Positions 33,876 through 47,528 of a stretch of DNA of 64,000 nt are shown piece after piece. The number at the start of each line of letters is the position of its first letter. Position 1 is the first letter of the stretch. A program made the translations under genes and the position numbers. The stretch lies in assembly GCA_003508835.1 (NCBI GenBank), contig PUFA01000084.1, forward strand, positions 2,666,001-2,730,000, given 5' to 3'. Source of the DNA: Eonycteris spelaea. Taxonomy: Eukaryota > Chordata > Mammalia > Chiroptera > Pteropodidae. The notes below the pieces were generated by a model. The model was given only the letters and a program-made list of their open reading frames with translations. It made no database searches and was not told where the DNA came from.

Positions 33876-36800
33876 TTATTATTTCTTTTTAAAAAACATT
33901 TTATTTTATTATTAGTTTCAAGTATACAGTACATTGGCTAGACATTTATATAGTTTATGACGATCCCCCCGATTACTCTATCACCTATGTGACTCTACAC
34001 CTAGCCTTTACATTACTGCTGACTACATTCCCTCGGCCATGCTCCCCATCCCCATGACTGTCTCTCAATTACTAATTTGCACTTTTTTAGCCCTACATCC
34101 CTTTCTCCAACCCTCACCCCCTTCCTCTGGTTGTCACCAGATTATCCTCTGTATTAGTGAGTCTGTTTTTCAGCAGTTTGTACTTTCAGTTCCTTAGATT
34201 CCATGTATTGAGTGAAATCATATGGTATTTATCTTTCTCTGTCTGACTTATTTTACTCAGCTTAATAACCTCTAGATCCATCCATGTCATTGTAAATGGT
34301 AGGACTTTTTGTATGGTTGAATACTATTCCATTGTCTATATGAACCATCATTTCTTTATCCAGCTGTCTGTTGATGGGCATTTAGGTTGCTTCCATATTT
34401 TGACTATTGTGACTAGTGCTGCTATGAACATAGGTGTGTGTAGATCTTTATGAATTAGTATTTTGATTTTCTTTGAAAAAATACTCAAATACAATTGCTA
34501 GGTCAATAGGTAGGTCCATTTTTAATTTTTTTAGGAACCTCCAGACTGTTTTCCATAGTGGCTATACCAATTTGCAATCTCAACAACAGTGTATGAGGGT
34601 TCCCTTTTTGTCATATCCTCTCTAACACTTGTTCTTTGATTTATTGATAATAGCCATTCTGACAGGTATGAAATGGTATCTCATTGTGATTAAATTTGCA
34701 TTTCTGATGATTAGGAATCTCTAGCATCTTTTCATATGTCTATTGGCCATCTGTATTTCTTCTTTGGAGAAATATATATTCAGGTTTTCTGCCCATTTTT
34801 AAATTGGATTGTTTGCTTTTTGGTTTTGAATTATATGAGTTCTATATATATTTTGGATATTAACCCCTTATCAGATGTGTCGTGGACATATACCTTTTCT
34901 CATTTGGTAGGTTGTCTCTACATTTTGTTGATGGTTTTTCCTTTGCTGTGCAAAATCATTTTATTTTGATGTAGTCCCATTTGCTTATTTTTTCTTTTGT
35001 TTCCCTTGTCTGAGGAGATATATCCTAAAAGAAATTAAAAATTGCAATATCAGAGAGTTTACTGCTTATGTTTTCTTCTAGAAGTTTTATGGTTGTGGGT
35101 CTTACATTTAAATCTTTAATCCATTTTGAATCTATTCTTGTATATGACGTAAGAAGGTGGTCCAGTTTCATTTTTTTCCATGTATCTGTCCAATTTTCCC
35201 AACATCATTTATTGAAGAGACTGTCTCCATCTCATTGTGTATTCTTGTCTCCTTTGTCAAATATTAAATGAGCATATAGATGTGGATTTATTTCTGTGTT
35301 CTCTATTCTGTTCCATTGATCTATATGTCAGTTTTATGCCAGTACCGTGCTATTTTGATTATGATAGGTTTGTAGTATAGTTTGATATTAGGTAGTGTGA
35401 TACCTCCAACTTTGTTCTTCTTTCTTAATATTGTTGTGGCAGCCTTTGAGCCACCCTTTCTTGCTTGGCCCACTTCCATATTCTGGAAGTGTACTGTTGA
35501 TTTACTCTCCTTTCCAATAAAGCTATTTTTTGCTGGAAAAAAAAAAGATGGTTGTGGTTGTGGCTATTTTGGGGTCTTTTAAGGTTTAATATAAATTTTT
35601 GGATTATTCATTCTAGTTTTCTGAAAAATGCCATTGGTATTTTGGTAGGGATTACATTGAATCTAGATTGCTTTGGGTAGGATGGCCGTTTTAATGATGA
35701 TGATTCTTCCTGCCCATGAGCATGATATATGCTTCCATTTATTTGTATTTTCTTCAGTTTCTTTTTTCAATGACATAATTTTCTGAGAACAGATTTTTTT
35801 TTTTGCCTCTTTAATTAATTTGATTCCTGGGTATTTTATTTTTTTGTGATATAATTGTAAATGAGATTGTTTTCTTAATTTCTCTTTCTGAAAATTCATC
35901 ATTGGTGTATAAAAATGCAACCGACTTCTGAATATTTATTTTGTATCCTGCTACTTTCCTGAATTCACTGATCAGTTCTAATGGTTTTTTGGTGGCACCT
36001 TTAGGGTTCCCTACATATAGTATCATGTCATGTGCAAGTAATCACAGTTTTACTTCTTTCCTTCCAATTTGAATGCCTTTTATTTCTCTTTCTTGTCTGA
36101 TTGCTGTAGCTAGGACTTCCAATACAGTGTTGAAGAGGAATGGCGAAAGTGGGCATCCTTGTCTTGTTCCTGGCCTTAAGGAATATGCGTTTAGCCTTTC
36201 TTCATCGAGTATGATGTTAGCTGTAGGTTTGTCATATAAGGTGTGTTCCCTCTATCTCCAATTTGCTGAGAGTTTTTATCATAAGTGGATGATGAATTTT
36301 GTCGACTACTTTTTCTGCATCTATTGATATGATCATCTGATTTTTATATTTCAATTTGTTAGTGTGGTGTATCACATTAATTGATTTCCTGATATTATAT
36401 CAACCTTGCATCTGAGGAATAAATCTAACTTGGTCATGATGTATGATATTTTAAATATATTGCTGAATTTGGTTTGTTAATATTTTGTTGAAGATTTTTA
36501 TATCATGTTCATAAAGGATATTGGCCTGTAGGTTATTATTATTATTTTTTGTAATGTCTTTGTCTGGTTTTGGAATCAGGGTAATGGTGGCCTCATAAAA
36601 AGAATTAGGGAGATTTCCCTCTTAAATTTTTTGGAATAGTTTGAGAATAATTCTTCTTTAAATATTTGGTAAAATTCACCTTTGAAGCTATTTGGTCCAG
36701 GACTTTTGTTTTTTGGGAGTTCTGTGATTACTGACTTGATATTGTTGGTGATAATTGGTTGGTTCAGATTTTCTATTTCTTCTTGACTCAGTCTTGGGGA

Positions 36801-36991
36801 AGTTGTATGCTTCTAGGAATGTATCCTTTTCTTCCAGATTGTCTAATTTGTTGGCATGTAGTTGCTCATTGAATTTTCTTGTGATCCTTTGTATTTCTGT
36901 GGAGTCCATAGTTATTTCTCCTTTTTCATTTTTGATTTTATTTATTTGGGTCCCCTCTCTTTTTTTCTTGATGAGTCTTATAATTTCTTTT
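33876..36991 (-). mobile_element. 5'-truncated antisense L1 (about 3.1 kb) with target duplication
   Basis: A second antisense L1, of a subfamily with a different 3' end ('agtttcaagtatacagtaca' near 33,915). It reads leftward from near 36,977 through reverse transcriptase and the C-terminal part to the 3' UTR. Fourteen-base direct repeats flank it at 33,876-33,889 and 36,978-36,991 with one mismatch, which fixes its ends. It is 5'-truncated, lacking ORF1 and the endonuclease. It carries many stops and frame breaks and an altered active site, so it is dead. Confidence 0.95.
34750..36977 (-). pseudogene. Broken L1 ORF2 (reverse transcriptase and C-terminal part)
   Basis: Minus-strand pieces are clearly ORF2. 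At 36688-36909 it reads 'DSTEIQRITRKFNEQL' and 'ANKLDNLEE', which lies just before the reverse-transcriptase domain. At 35811-36026 it reads 'MILYVGNPK' and '[19 protein letters not shown]'. At 35663-35920 it reads 'CSWAGRIIIIKTAILPKAI'. The catalytic tetrad, FADD in the first L1, reads LAHD at 36027-36038, so one catalytic aspartate is lost. The pieces lie in different frames. Confidence 0.9.
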
Positions 36992-37816
36992 GCAGTTATT
37001 TTCTGACATTCTTCTGTAATAGTACTTTTCCCTCATAATGTAGGGACTAACACTGGTTTTTCCTAAAAAGGAAGGATAGGTACTTGATCCTTTCCATTCA
37101 AGTCTTTCTAATTTTTAGAATACAAAATTGGTGTAAAAGTCACCTCTAATTATAGATGTCTTTACATTATGTCTCTTCATTTTTAGTATCAGAATGGATA
37201 CAACAATTTCATTTTAGTGTGATATTTTAAGTTATGGTCATTATTTTTCCTGATGCCCAAATTGATTGAAATTTGGACAGTGAACGTCTCTTTGAACTGA
37301 CTTCTATGTCTTTTCCATGTGCCCCTCTTAATCTCTGAGAACTTTCTTGATTTCCAGCATACAATTCTGTAGTTATTTTGTACTTTCCTTAACCCAGATC
37401 AGGAATCAGTCATTTCTCCGAGGAGCCCTATCTTATTTTACTGAGGAATGATATTTAGAAACAAATATCTGAATGCTAGGTTTATTCACTGCTGCCTGGA
37501 AGCCATTGCTTCCAGAAATTTTTAATAAACAGAATTAGGAAAAAAATATATATGTATATCATCACAAATTCATATTTAACACTTCAGATATTTTTCAAAA
37601 GTTTTTTGGTATTTGTGTTTTCTATTAATCTTTTAATAAGATGAATTTAAATCTATATTATTACACTAATACTTTTATATTTCTTTTTTGATGTACAGAA
37701 TATAATTATCTGAGAAATGTATCTGCTCTTGCTTCTAACTCCTGCTCTCCATTCCAAAGCTAGTCTCATCTGGATATTTGCCAAGTCTTTAAAATGCCAA
37801 TGCTTCTAATTAAAAA

Positions 37817-37841
37817 ATATATATATTTATATATATATATG
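37817..37841. repeat. (AT)n tract
   Basis: A short, interrupted (AT) array. Confidence 0.9.
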
Positions 37842-39496
37842 TAAAAGTTGATTTTTATATTAATAATTTTAAATAATTTTTAATCAACCTTTTTTCTTTA
37901 AATACAATAATCTTGATGTTGGGAAGATACAATGGAAGTCCAGTGCAATTCTCTTCTCCATTGGAACTACCTCTAGTACTCATGTCCTCTGGAGTGTGAC
38001 TTGGCCTTTGAATTTTTTATAACTTATGTGTCTAAGCAGTCACCACCTATTGGCCTGCTAACTCAGACTTATTTACCATCCCTAACCTAGTTTGATGGCC
38101 TTTTGCCTAAGATAAAATATTACAGTTCACCTCAGTTATTGGTAAGGCACTTTAGGCCTGTCGTTATAATTATGGTCATTGTGAAAGTTGGCCAAACTTA
38201 AAGAGGGTTTAGTGGTGGAAGTAGTTGGATGCATTTAAGGAATATTTAAGCTGTTATGAAGATTAGGAAATCTACATGCAATTTGTGTATGTTTAGCTAC
38301 CAGAACAGAAATGGATGTGAATCATTTCAAAGTCTCACTCTTCAGTTGTAATTTAGTAAACTTAGAAACGTTTAAGAGGATAAGAACTGAAAGTAATGTA
38401 TGGTGAGTCAGTGTTATATTTGATGAACTTACAGAGAAAATCATGCCCTTAAATATGTATAAGGAAAGATTGACCAATTACTAAGATTTAAAAAAAAAAG
38501 TAGTAGCTATGGTGTTTCTATCTGTGCCATGGATTTGCTTTCCTTAGGTGCTATTTCCAGTTATTAATTGTTTTGTGCTGTTCATTGTTTTGAATACTAG
38601 CTAAGAGGACAGAGGTTTTTCTCTTTAAAAATAATATTTAATTATCTTTCTAATGTAGAGGCTCTTTTCTATAGACCTAGATTTCATCCCAAATTCTCAT
38701 CAGTTTTTTCTTAATGTGCATGATGACAAGGCTGGTACCATTGGCTCATTATCACATGTTATTGCTATTGACAATATGATCCACAGGGCACACTGTTGTT
38801 GAAAACAAGTCAATGTTTTGTATGAAGAGAAAAACTGTCATTGTAGTTTGAAACAGAAACCTTGAACTTTACCTACCCCTCTGAGTGAAGAGCAGCCACT
38901 GGGCTGTCCTATTGTCCAGCTTCAGGGTGGGTACCATTCAATAGGAACCTTTCAAGACATGGAGGGAATGAGAGCATACGACCACTCTCTTTCGTGCTCT
39001 GTCAGAAAGAGGAGAAGATGTGGTAGTTGGACACAATAGGTCTGTCCCAAGAAGTGTGGTTGGCCAACTGTTTCCCCATGCCCACAATGCCTTGAGAAGT
39101 GATCATTTCCCCTCGCCCCCCAAAGTATCCTTAGATTGCTTGAAACCATTCTCACTGCATTTTTTTCCTCTCACCCTAAGTGGTTAAATTTAGCTGGATC
39201 TATCTAGAAATGTGGGAAAATCATAACTATGGGTGCAGAAAATGTTCTATTCAGTCACCTGGGGCATTTTCGATTCTCTGCAGTGCAATTGTATGGGCAA
39301 CCATGGAGAATTGGACAGAGTGAAATTAGCCAAGCTTATAAAGATATGAGGAGACACTAAATTATATTTTGAGCTGGCATATTTAACCACTTACTGACAT
39401 CAAATTAGTTTTATTTCAATGTAGTTCTGTTAAGAATGGACAATGATTTTGTTAGCATTTAATTATGTACAATGTTCTATTATCCTCTAATTATGA

Positions 39497-39500
<4 letters not shown>

Positions 39501-39548
<48 letters not shown>

Positions 39549-39552
39549 TATA
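39501..39552. repeat. Long (AT)n microsatellite
   Basis: A near-perfect (TA) array of about 26 units with one C interruption near its right end. It is self-complementary, so it can extrude a cruciform. Confidence 0.97.
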
Positions 39553-39571
39553 CTGTTTTCTCAGGTTATAA

Positions 39572-39668
39572 TTTTTTTTCAGGACAGGAGCTAAATTAGC
39601 TTGTGTTATTTACTCTGCACAGAACCTCATACAGTACAGAGCATAGGGTAGGTATACATTGAACCCTT
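39572..39668 (+). mobile_element. L2/MIR 3'-end scrap
   Basis: 'caggacaggagctaaattagc', 'tctgcacagaacctcatacagtacag' and 'atagggtaggtatacattgaac' form a degraded L2-type 3' end. Confidence 0.6.
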
Positions 39669-42035
39669 GACTTATATTTGTAAAGTTTATTCTCCCTTCT
39701 CTCAGTTAGACAGAATGTCAGGGGAAAAAAAAATTAGAATGATAAACTGAATAATACAGGAAAAGCAAAGTATAAACATGCTATGTGTAGGGATTTCAAA
39801 CATAGAAAAAGGGCTATGAAATAAAGTATACGATTTGCAGTGAGTGGAAGGAAAAAGGAGAAGACATTTTAAAACCTTGTGATTTCTAGGGAGAAGGAGG
39901 GCATGAGCAATTAATAGAAAGAGAGAATATAAGAGCATATTAGAAAATGAAAGATGAGTCATGTCCCTGAATGGTATCCAGGGAAACAGAAGAAAAATCC
40001 AAGAACATTAGGCCATTGCGTAGCTACTTTTAACAAAATGGTCAAGGAAGGTATAGTACCAGAGTTGATTTTCATAGGGAAAACTGTGCCTAAACTATGG
40101 GGAAAATGTATTTTGAGCTAAAATTTTGATTTTAAATACACTTATATATCTTGTGTTTTGTTTGACAAAACAAATTATTGTACTTAATGAAAATTTTTAG
40201 CCAGTAGAAATATTTTCCTGTAGCTATAAGAGATGAGTAGTTTATTGAGGATTAGTGATGCTACATAGAGGAGGAACATATTGTTCAAATAATAGGATGA
40301 TTGGGGAATGGGAATTTTGGGCAAGAAAACAAGCAACATAGGGCTAAGAATGCTGGGCAGAAACAAACAAACAAACAGAAATGCAGGGTGAACTGAAACA
40401 ATGCTCTGGTTTCCTCACTATTGTCCCAGCTCATGACAAGCAGAAGTACTGTTATTCAAAGTAAGTCTAAAAGTTCATATTTGACCACTAAGGTAAGATA
40501 AATATATCTATGAAAACATGAGCTTATCCTCTTCCGTGTATGGGTGGTGCTCTCTAAGAGAGGAAAGTTGAGAGAGCAGAAAGGAGGAGTCAGAGTGATA
40601 GCAGAAGAGACTCAAGGGAAGGAGGGAAAGGTAGGATGGAGAGGGGGAGAGAGAGAGAGAAAGAAACACAAAACTGGCTCAAAATAAATGAAGTTTGTTG
40701 TAAAGCTATGTAAATAACACCACTGTAGAATGTTTACATAAAACAGGAAAAATAATGTCATTTATGAGAACTTTGCAAACTGTGGATAACAAGGAGCATA
40801 TACTAAAAAGATAACTAAAAATAGAAGGGTAAACTGTGCCACTGACTTATTCAAACGCACATAGAGAGAAATCTGGACTAACCAAGTTAAAATGGGCTAA
40901 CCATAGTAAAGGGGATACTTAATGCACAAATAAAAGATAGTAAAACAAAGTATCCGAAATGACAGGAGGACGAACTAAGACCCCTTCTGTCCTCGTAAGC
41001 CTCTAATTTGTAAATCCTGTTCACAGCATAAATTAATTTAGAAGGTGGTTTGAAACTTGGAATACATTTCCCCATAGGAATAGTATTCCACATTAAGTTT
41101 CTAGGCCTGTTCACCAAATTTCCATACAAACATGAATCTGAGGCATAGTGTGAACAGTGATATCTTACTATTTCAACAGTTTGACTCTAATTAACTACCA
41201 CATATAAGATTACGTCTGATAAAATTGTTAGGCTCAGGAGCTTCCAGAGCCCAAACCACTTGTTTCCATATGATTGAAGAGAACTTTCTTACCCTCTTTA
41301 ATGAGTCAGGACACCAGTCCTCTACTTTGCCTCCTATTTCCTTTGCATGAAATACAAGTTCTACACAAGCAGAATTCAGTTATCACAAATGCCATTTTAA
41401 CAGTCTGGTTCTGTATAAAAAGACTGGTTCCCAATCTTCCTGACAGCACTTACACATTATATTTTGCTGATATGGATAAAGAATGAATTTTTGAAGAGAA
41501 AACTACTACAAGACAGATGTGTTCAAAAGTTCCTGAACATGGAAATAGTAAACCTTTAAGGACAAACAAGTCCGGGAGGGGCAGGAGCAGGGCTGGAGAG
41601 AAGAAAAGTATTAGAGCAGAATGCTAGAGAATGAAAGGGCCAGAAAAGCTCTGGGAGGAGAAAGTGATGAAAAACGAGGCAGTTAGTAAGCCAGGGGTCA
41701 TCCAGGGATGGATCCTAGCAGGGGCTCCAGCAAAAGAGATGGACTCTGTCTTGTTGCAGAGCAGTCAAAATGCTGCATCCTGCTGCTACCCAAGGATTTG
41801 ACATTTGTTCTAGTTAGCTATTGCCTCAAAATTGACCCATATCCTTATTTTTTCCAGATATCTTAGAACTAACTCTTTAAGTCAATTTTTAAAATACAAT
41901 CAGAATAATTTAACTTTTGTGGTGTGTTTCGATTTCGTTTTTCTAGGAATTGATAATGTGGAGTTTAAGCAACTAGTTTTGTTCATCTTAGTATACAGAA
42001 CCTACTGAGGTTCTCTGACCTAGCTGATTCTGTCT
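39669..42035. other. 2.4 kb unclassified non-coding DNA
   Basis: Short simple tracts: (AAAC)n at 40,361-40,378 and AG-rich at 40,645-40,665. The block at 41,565-41,760 is less AT-rich and purine-rich but unrecognised. Frames at 39702-39962, 40887-41129 and 41274-41486 show no recognisable domain. Confidence 0.4.
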
Positions 42036-42037
42036 AG

Positions 42038-42428
42038 ATGTCAAGAATGATCAACTCTACAAGAGGTTCCTGTGCCTGGACTCATATGTTCTCTGCATCT
42101 TCTTTCTTTTCTGCAATTTGTTTTTGTGCTCTCAGTTTTTGCCTGGATCATCTGATGACTGATTCTTTGTTGTCATTTTGGTTTCATCTCAAATACTACT
42201 TTCCCGAAGAAGGCTTTTCTACCCAACTAATCAAAATGACACCAGCATTTTTTATTCCATCATCCTTTCTTATTGTCTTCATATAATTGATCACCATCTG
42301 ACATTATTTGGTTGTCTGACTCTTCCCACAGGTACTTGCCAATCTTATTTATTGACGAACACCCATCATCTAGAAAAATGCTGAGCAACTAGTAGAAACT
42401 TAAGAAGCTCAGTACCTAATAGATACAT
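42038..42428 (+). mobile_element. L2 LINE 3' end
   Basis: Sense L2 over about 390 bp: 'tttggtttcatctcaaatac', 'cccgaagaaggcttttctac', 'attgtcttcatataattgatcaccatctgac' split by small changes, 'ttatttggttgtctgac', ending 'aagctcagtacctaatag'. The two plus-strand frames over it (42038-42286, 42178-42384) are chance. Confidence 0.82.
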
Positions 42429-44105
42429 GTCCATTTCTCTGCACACTTTTCCTCCAAATCTCTGTAGTTATTTCCACCAGCTATCTGAGAGGATATCTTC
42501 TGATGTCCTCATTTATTTTCCCATAAAGGTTTTTCCCTTCCTGTCCTGACCTGCACCATTTCCACAGTTCAAAAACATTTTGTCTTTTTTTTTTTTCAGG
42601 TGGCAGACTTAGGATCTCTTTTGTCTAATCATTGACAATTAGTAATTTAATATATTGTTCATAACATCAAAAAGGTTATTCACGTAGGGTAAATAAAATT
42701 TAGAGGGTCCCTACTCTCATAGAGGGTTCATTAGTAGCACTCCAGTTGGGGAGAGATCCATTTATGGTCATCCAAGAGGATGTAGAAAAGGGTTAGACTC
42801 AGATGCAGTTTGTGAGGTACACTGGAAATTCCAGGTGGCTGATGCTTGGTACTATGATGGAGAGAAAAATGATATGTAATGACAGCATGTGTAGCTTCTT
42901 AGGATGAAACAAAGATTTGGTTGGAATTTCCGTTTCTGTCCTTACAAGAGTTTTAGGACAAGGTAAGCTTGCCTGAATATTTGGGTATAAAGCTATGCCT
43001 TGGTTTACTTTTCCTTTTGTCCCCAATTATGACTATTTATTGGAAGGAGTAGAGAGTGCTTTCCCCTTGCCTTTGAAATCAACCTTAAAGTACTTCCTTA
43101 CTTAACTTTCCCTGAATTAAGTCAAAGTGGTAGAAAATAAAATGAGCTGAAAAGTAACTCTTTCTTGTTCTTTTAACATTATTTAATTGGCACAAAAACA
43201 ATCAAAGATGGATATGTTTGAGAATAATAACGTTTCATTCACCCAGAAAATATATATATATATATTTATCTTTTAAAAGCCATTTTTATATCCTTCCTTC
43301 CTCCCCCCCAAAAACCTATGAAATCCAACCTTATTTACTTGTATTGTTTGGTACTTAATTGGATAGTAATATGAAAAATTGATTGTGTACTTTTTTGAAA
43401 ACAGATTTGTTTTGTGAGGAGAGTATTAGGTACTAAATAGAATAGGGGAAGAATAAAAATGCCTGTTTTTAGGAACTTTAAATTTTTGTAGTGCCAAGCT
43501 TCTCTGTGAACCTCTTTCTTTGTCTTCTATTGCTTGGGAATAGAGGAACTGATGAATGAGAATGTCTAGCATGAGGTGAAAGCATAGTAACCAGGGAGAG
43601 AGGATCCTATGGTTGAAAGAGGTGGTATGAGAGATGTGAACACTTCCTCAGTGAAACTCACATTTTCAGGCAGGAGAGAGCAAGATGGTATAAGGAAGGC
43701 ATCTGATGACCACACATACAACAACTAAACTTTTATTTATAGATTGACATTAAATTTATTGTTCAATATGAAGTTATCAATAATTACAGCTGTTAGTCAG
43801 GATATATGATGACTTAGAGACAAATCAGCATAATCTCTTTTATAAAGGCATAATGCATAGACTTATAAAACAAATTGAATGCTGAGGAAAAGTCTGGAAC
43901 CAAATAGGAAAGGTAAATGGTATTAAGCACCAGAAAAAAATGACATATCTACCCTTTACCCTGCACTAATATTTTCCTAGTAAAGTGAGTTAACCATTAT
44001 CATCCATTCAACCATTTCAACTGTGATGTAAATAAAATTTTCAAAAACTTTTCTGAACTTTTTTTGATTGAAACAAATTCAAGACCCTGAAGCATAAGTA
44101 CCAGA
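42429..44105. other. Unclassified non-coding DNA
   Basis: Contains T/A tracts (about 42,584-42,596; AT at 43,250-43,266; C8 near 43,303). No gene is supported; the frame at 42799-43026 (minus) is not recognised. Confidence 0.4.
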
Positions 44106-44107
44106 AA

Positions 44108-44109
44108 GG

Positions 44110-44165
<56 letters not shown>

Positions 44166-44182
44166 TAGATGGGGGGGGGTGT
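44108..44182. repeat. (GT)n microsatellite between G-runs
   Basis: A G5 run, then a (GT) array of about 24 units with a short break near 44,158, then GTGTGTAGAT and a G9 run (44171-44179). The alternating array is a classic Z-DNA-prone sequence. Confidence 0.97.
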
Positions 44183-46990
44183 TAAGAGAAATCAAGTAAA
44201 AAACCAAAAAGGAAATCCAGGCATTCTACCATTTAGGTCAGTAATGTACCCTGTAGAACTAGCTGCAATTCTACCAATGAACTTCTGCTAATGACTTCTA
44301 CCTTTATGCTACTATGGAATTTTACTACTTAAGTCTAGTGTCATAATCAATTTAATGAGAAATTAATTTTATAGTTGTTTTTAGAAGTTTGAGTGATGAG
44401 AGAGAAAAGATAAATGAAAAAGAACATACCAGAGATGATTTAATAGTGTCTGTTAAATCTGTTGAGTTCTGTAAAGAAAAAAAGTACTAGATAAAACAGA
44501 ATCATTATGATAGATTTCCTCTGCTCATGCAAAATGAAATGAAAAATCCATATGGTTGAATTTAGTCCTACCAAAAGTAACATTTTACAAAGTCTGGCTT
44601 CAGTCCTCAAGAAAATTTAGACATATGTTTTTTGCCTTAATATGTCTAGATACTGTCTCATTCCTTTGTTTTGTTTTACATATATACACTCAGCCAACGT
44701 ATATTTTAGGTGAACTCACGTCTCTCTTAAGCATATACTGAGCACCTCACCCAGAATTAAACTTTTAACATTTTGGAGGTCAACTCTAACTCAGTGATGG
44801 AGCAGAAAAGAAAACAGAGGGTCTATTATACATTTCTCTGTGGGAGGAACATGGAAAAAATATGAATGGCTTGAGAAGCTATGGAAACTAAAGCAGCTAG
44901 TAGAGAAATCTGACAGTCACAGAGTGTTCCTGAAGTGCTGGGCTAGAAGAACAGATTTCTGATTTATGCTTCAGATTCTAGAGATTGAGAACATTTATTT
45001 GAGAATGTTTAACTTGAGGGAGGCATACACTCTGAAAAATTAAGTTTACATAAATCACACTGCATATAAAATAGTCATTTGCACATGACTGTGTTTAATT
45101 ACTTAATTGATTAGAAAATATAGATTTTCGTCTGTTTATATGGTCTGTAAACAGACAGTTTATTAAAATGTCACATAAATGATGCACTCCCATTACTTTT
45201 ACTCCAAAGACTAGGTTAGACTACTCTGCCATCTGTGGCACCTGGTACACTTGCACTTAAAAGAACAAAACACCAATGGTATCATTTGGTGAATGGGCAA
45301 AAATGTTGCCTGCACCGGTCACATATTACCCACCCTCACTTCTGTCTAATGAAAAAGGAGAAACATCTATCGAGACTGAGAAATACTGATCCCTTTTGCC
45401 TTTTTCTCCTTTCTAGTCTTGCGATAATAGTTATAGAAAGAAAAAAAAAATGCTTTTTGGGAATTTTTCCAAAAGAAGAAACTAAATAATAGATATAGTG
45501 AACAAAGGTAGAGAACAAGGTTAAGAAAGAGAATATATGTAGGAAGAGATAGGGAAAGAAGGGCGGGGGTGGGAAAGCCAAAATAATTTAAAAAGAGAAT
45601 CAGTGTAATGGCGAAAACATTTTTAGTCTGGAAAAAAGAAAAGAAAATATATAATTGTAAATTCTGAGTAGGAAATTAACCACTAGCCTAATGAAAATAT
45701 AGAAACTCCAAAGTAAATAGAAGTATTCATTTAAGTGTGTGATACTGATGTTTAAAATTTCGTTTAGTATGACTATTTCCTCTAAATGTCATAAAATAAC
45801 TGGATGTTTCTGAATATTAAGAAATTTCAGAATATTTGCATGCTTAGAATTGAGTCAATAACATTCAGATATTTAAATTATTTGTTAATCTTCACTCAGA
45901 TGTCTAAGTATTGTTCAGATTGTGCAAAAGAAAAGCTAAGAACTTTAGGAAAGGTATAAAGAGAGAATAGTATAAAAATACATGTGAATAGAAGCTTTTT
46001 ATTTTTCATATTTAAATTTTTGTATTACTAGTACTTTTCTTAAAGGGTTTGAATGTGACATATCAACTTTGTGATCCCAGCTCCACCCTCATTTCATGCT
46101 GGGCTGACAGATTTGCTCATTTACTTACCTTTCCTACCAAAATAATCTCTGATATGTCACTGAGTAAATTACATGTGCTTTTACCCTATGAATTTTTTCC
46201 TAACATTCATATATTTGGACTCTGGGGGGAAGCTAGAAAATAACAATATATGCAGTTCTTAATAGTTGGCAGGTCTCCTAATAATATTTATTTTGTTTGG
46301 TTCTGTTTCTGTTCTAAACCTCATCCAAAGATAAATGAGAGTACATTAAAATTTTCTCAACACCTTTATGCCAGCTTGGCAACTTCTTTTGCCACTGTAC
46401 TTTCCTTTTGCTTCCAAGAGTTTCTATTCTGCATCTTTTAAATATAAGAACTTGGCTGTGACCTTGTGTACCTGGGCAAAAATACCCAGCAAGCGTTGTG
46501 ACATTGAATGAGAGTCTCGAAAAACCACTTTGTTGATTAAAGAAATTTACTGGACAAGAGGATTTGTTTTCTCTTTATGACTTGAGTTCAATTTTCCCCT
46601 TCATTTACTAAAAGGTTGGCTGTCTTAAAGCATGGAATGGATCTTTGCCCTTTGCCATGCTTGGGCAAAAGACATTGGGATCCATGGTTGACTCAGTGCT
46701 GTTTATATAGGCAGCTTGCAAGCCTTAAGACATTGCCTGGATTGGACTTGAAGCTGTACACTAATAACAAATGCTTCTCTATAAACCAGCAACCTAAAAA
46801 ATGTAAAGACACCTTATTAAGGTTTGGATTTCTGTCCTCATCTTATTCAAAGGTCTAAAAGATTTTAGGAAAATAAAAGTTACTTCCCATGGGGAAAATT
46901 AGAAGAAAAGGGAAAGGTAATAACTTATGCAGTGAACCCCATTCTAACATTTTACGTATATATGATTCTATTTTTACTACAAGACCTTCT
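44183..46990. other. 2.8 kb unclassified non-coding DNA
   Basis: A 9-bp inverted repeat (45130-45138 with 45148-45156) and a purine-rich stretch (45,490-45,570) are the only local structures seen. Frames at 45235-45489, 45336-45581, 46049-46441 and 46616-46858 show no recognisable domain. Confidence 0.4.
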
Positions 46991-46992
46991 TT

Positions 46993-47088
46993 TAGCAAGA
47001 TGTACGTGAAGAAGTTCAAAGTCAAGTGGTTGTGACTCTTCAAAATTACCCAGATAGTAAATATAAGAATTGGGATTCAAACAATTAA
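46993..47088 (-). mobile_element. Possible MIR fragment
   Basis: The blocks 'aattacccagatagtaaatataag' and 'aattgggattcaaac' resemble the antisense MIR 5' half. Weak. Confidence 0.4.
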
Positions 47089-47261
47089 AGAGAATTGATG
47101 GAAGAGAAGGAAAAACAGTTATACAACAGTTTTCCAGGATAATCCTGATTTCTAAAGTTCTGCCTCATTGTCAGAATATTATTCGAATGTATCTTAAAAA
47201 TTTGTTTTATGTAAAAATTTGAATATATAACCTGGATATCACATTTCTCATACCCTTTCCC

Positions 47262-47528
47262 CCATAGCTTTATTAAAGTATTTGTGGAAAGTAAAAAATT
47301 GTCTATATTTAAGGAGCTCAACTTGATGTTTTGATACACATATACATTGTGAAACAGACACCAAAATTGAGGTAATTAACATATCAATTACTTCACACAG
47401 TTACCCCCTGATGGTGAGAACACTTAAGATCTGAGCAAATTTCAAGTATACAATACAATATTATTAATCATAGCCATATTCCTATATATTATATCTCTAG
47501 AACTTATTCATCTGGGGTGATGTTGGTA
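47262..47528 (-). mobile_element. L1 3'-end remnant
   Basis: Antisense L1M 3' end: 'agctttattaaagtatttg', 'caacttgatgttttgatacac', 'tacattgtgaaacagac', 'gtgagaacacttaagatctg', 'caaatttcaagtatacaatac', 'ctctagaacttattcatc'. This is one of the clearer old L1 remnants here, with no ORF. Confidence 0.88.

Larger units (their letters stand above)
36992..39574. other. 2.6 kb unclassified non-coding DNA
   Basis: No gene is supported. It holds an AT tract (37,817-37,841) and the long (AT)n array (separate entry). The minus frame at 38952-39155 is not recognised. Confidence 0.4.

Noticed and set aside
35663..36909. Possible retroviral pol remnant
   Set aside because: The motif order and 3' end are those of L1 ORF2, not of a retrovirus; no protease, RNase H or integrase sequence is seen.
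34736..37006. Plus-strand open frames with hydrophobic products
   Set aside because: Antisense readings of the second L1; the apparent membrane-protein character comes from A-rich L1 coding sequence read backwards.
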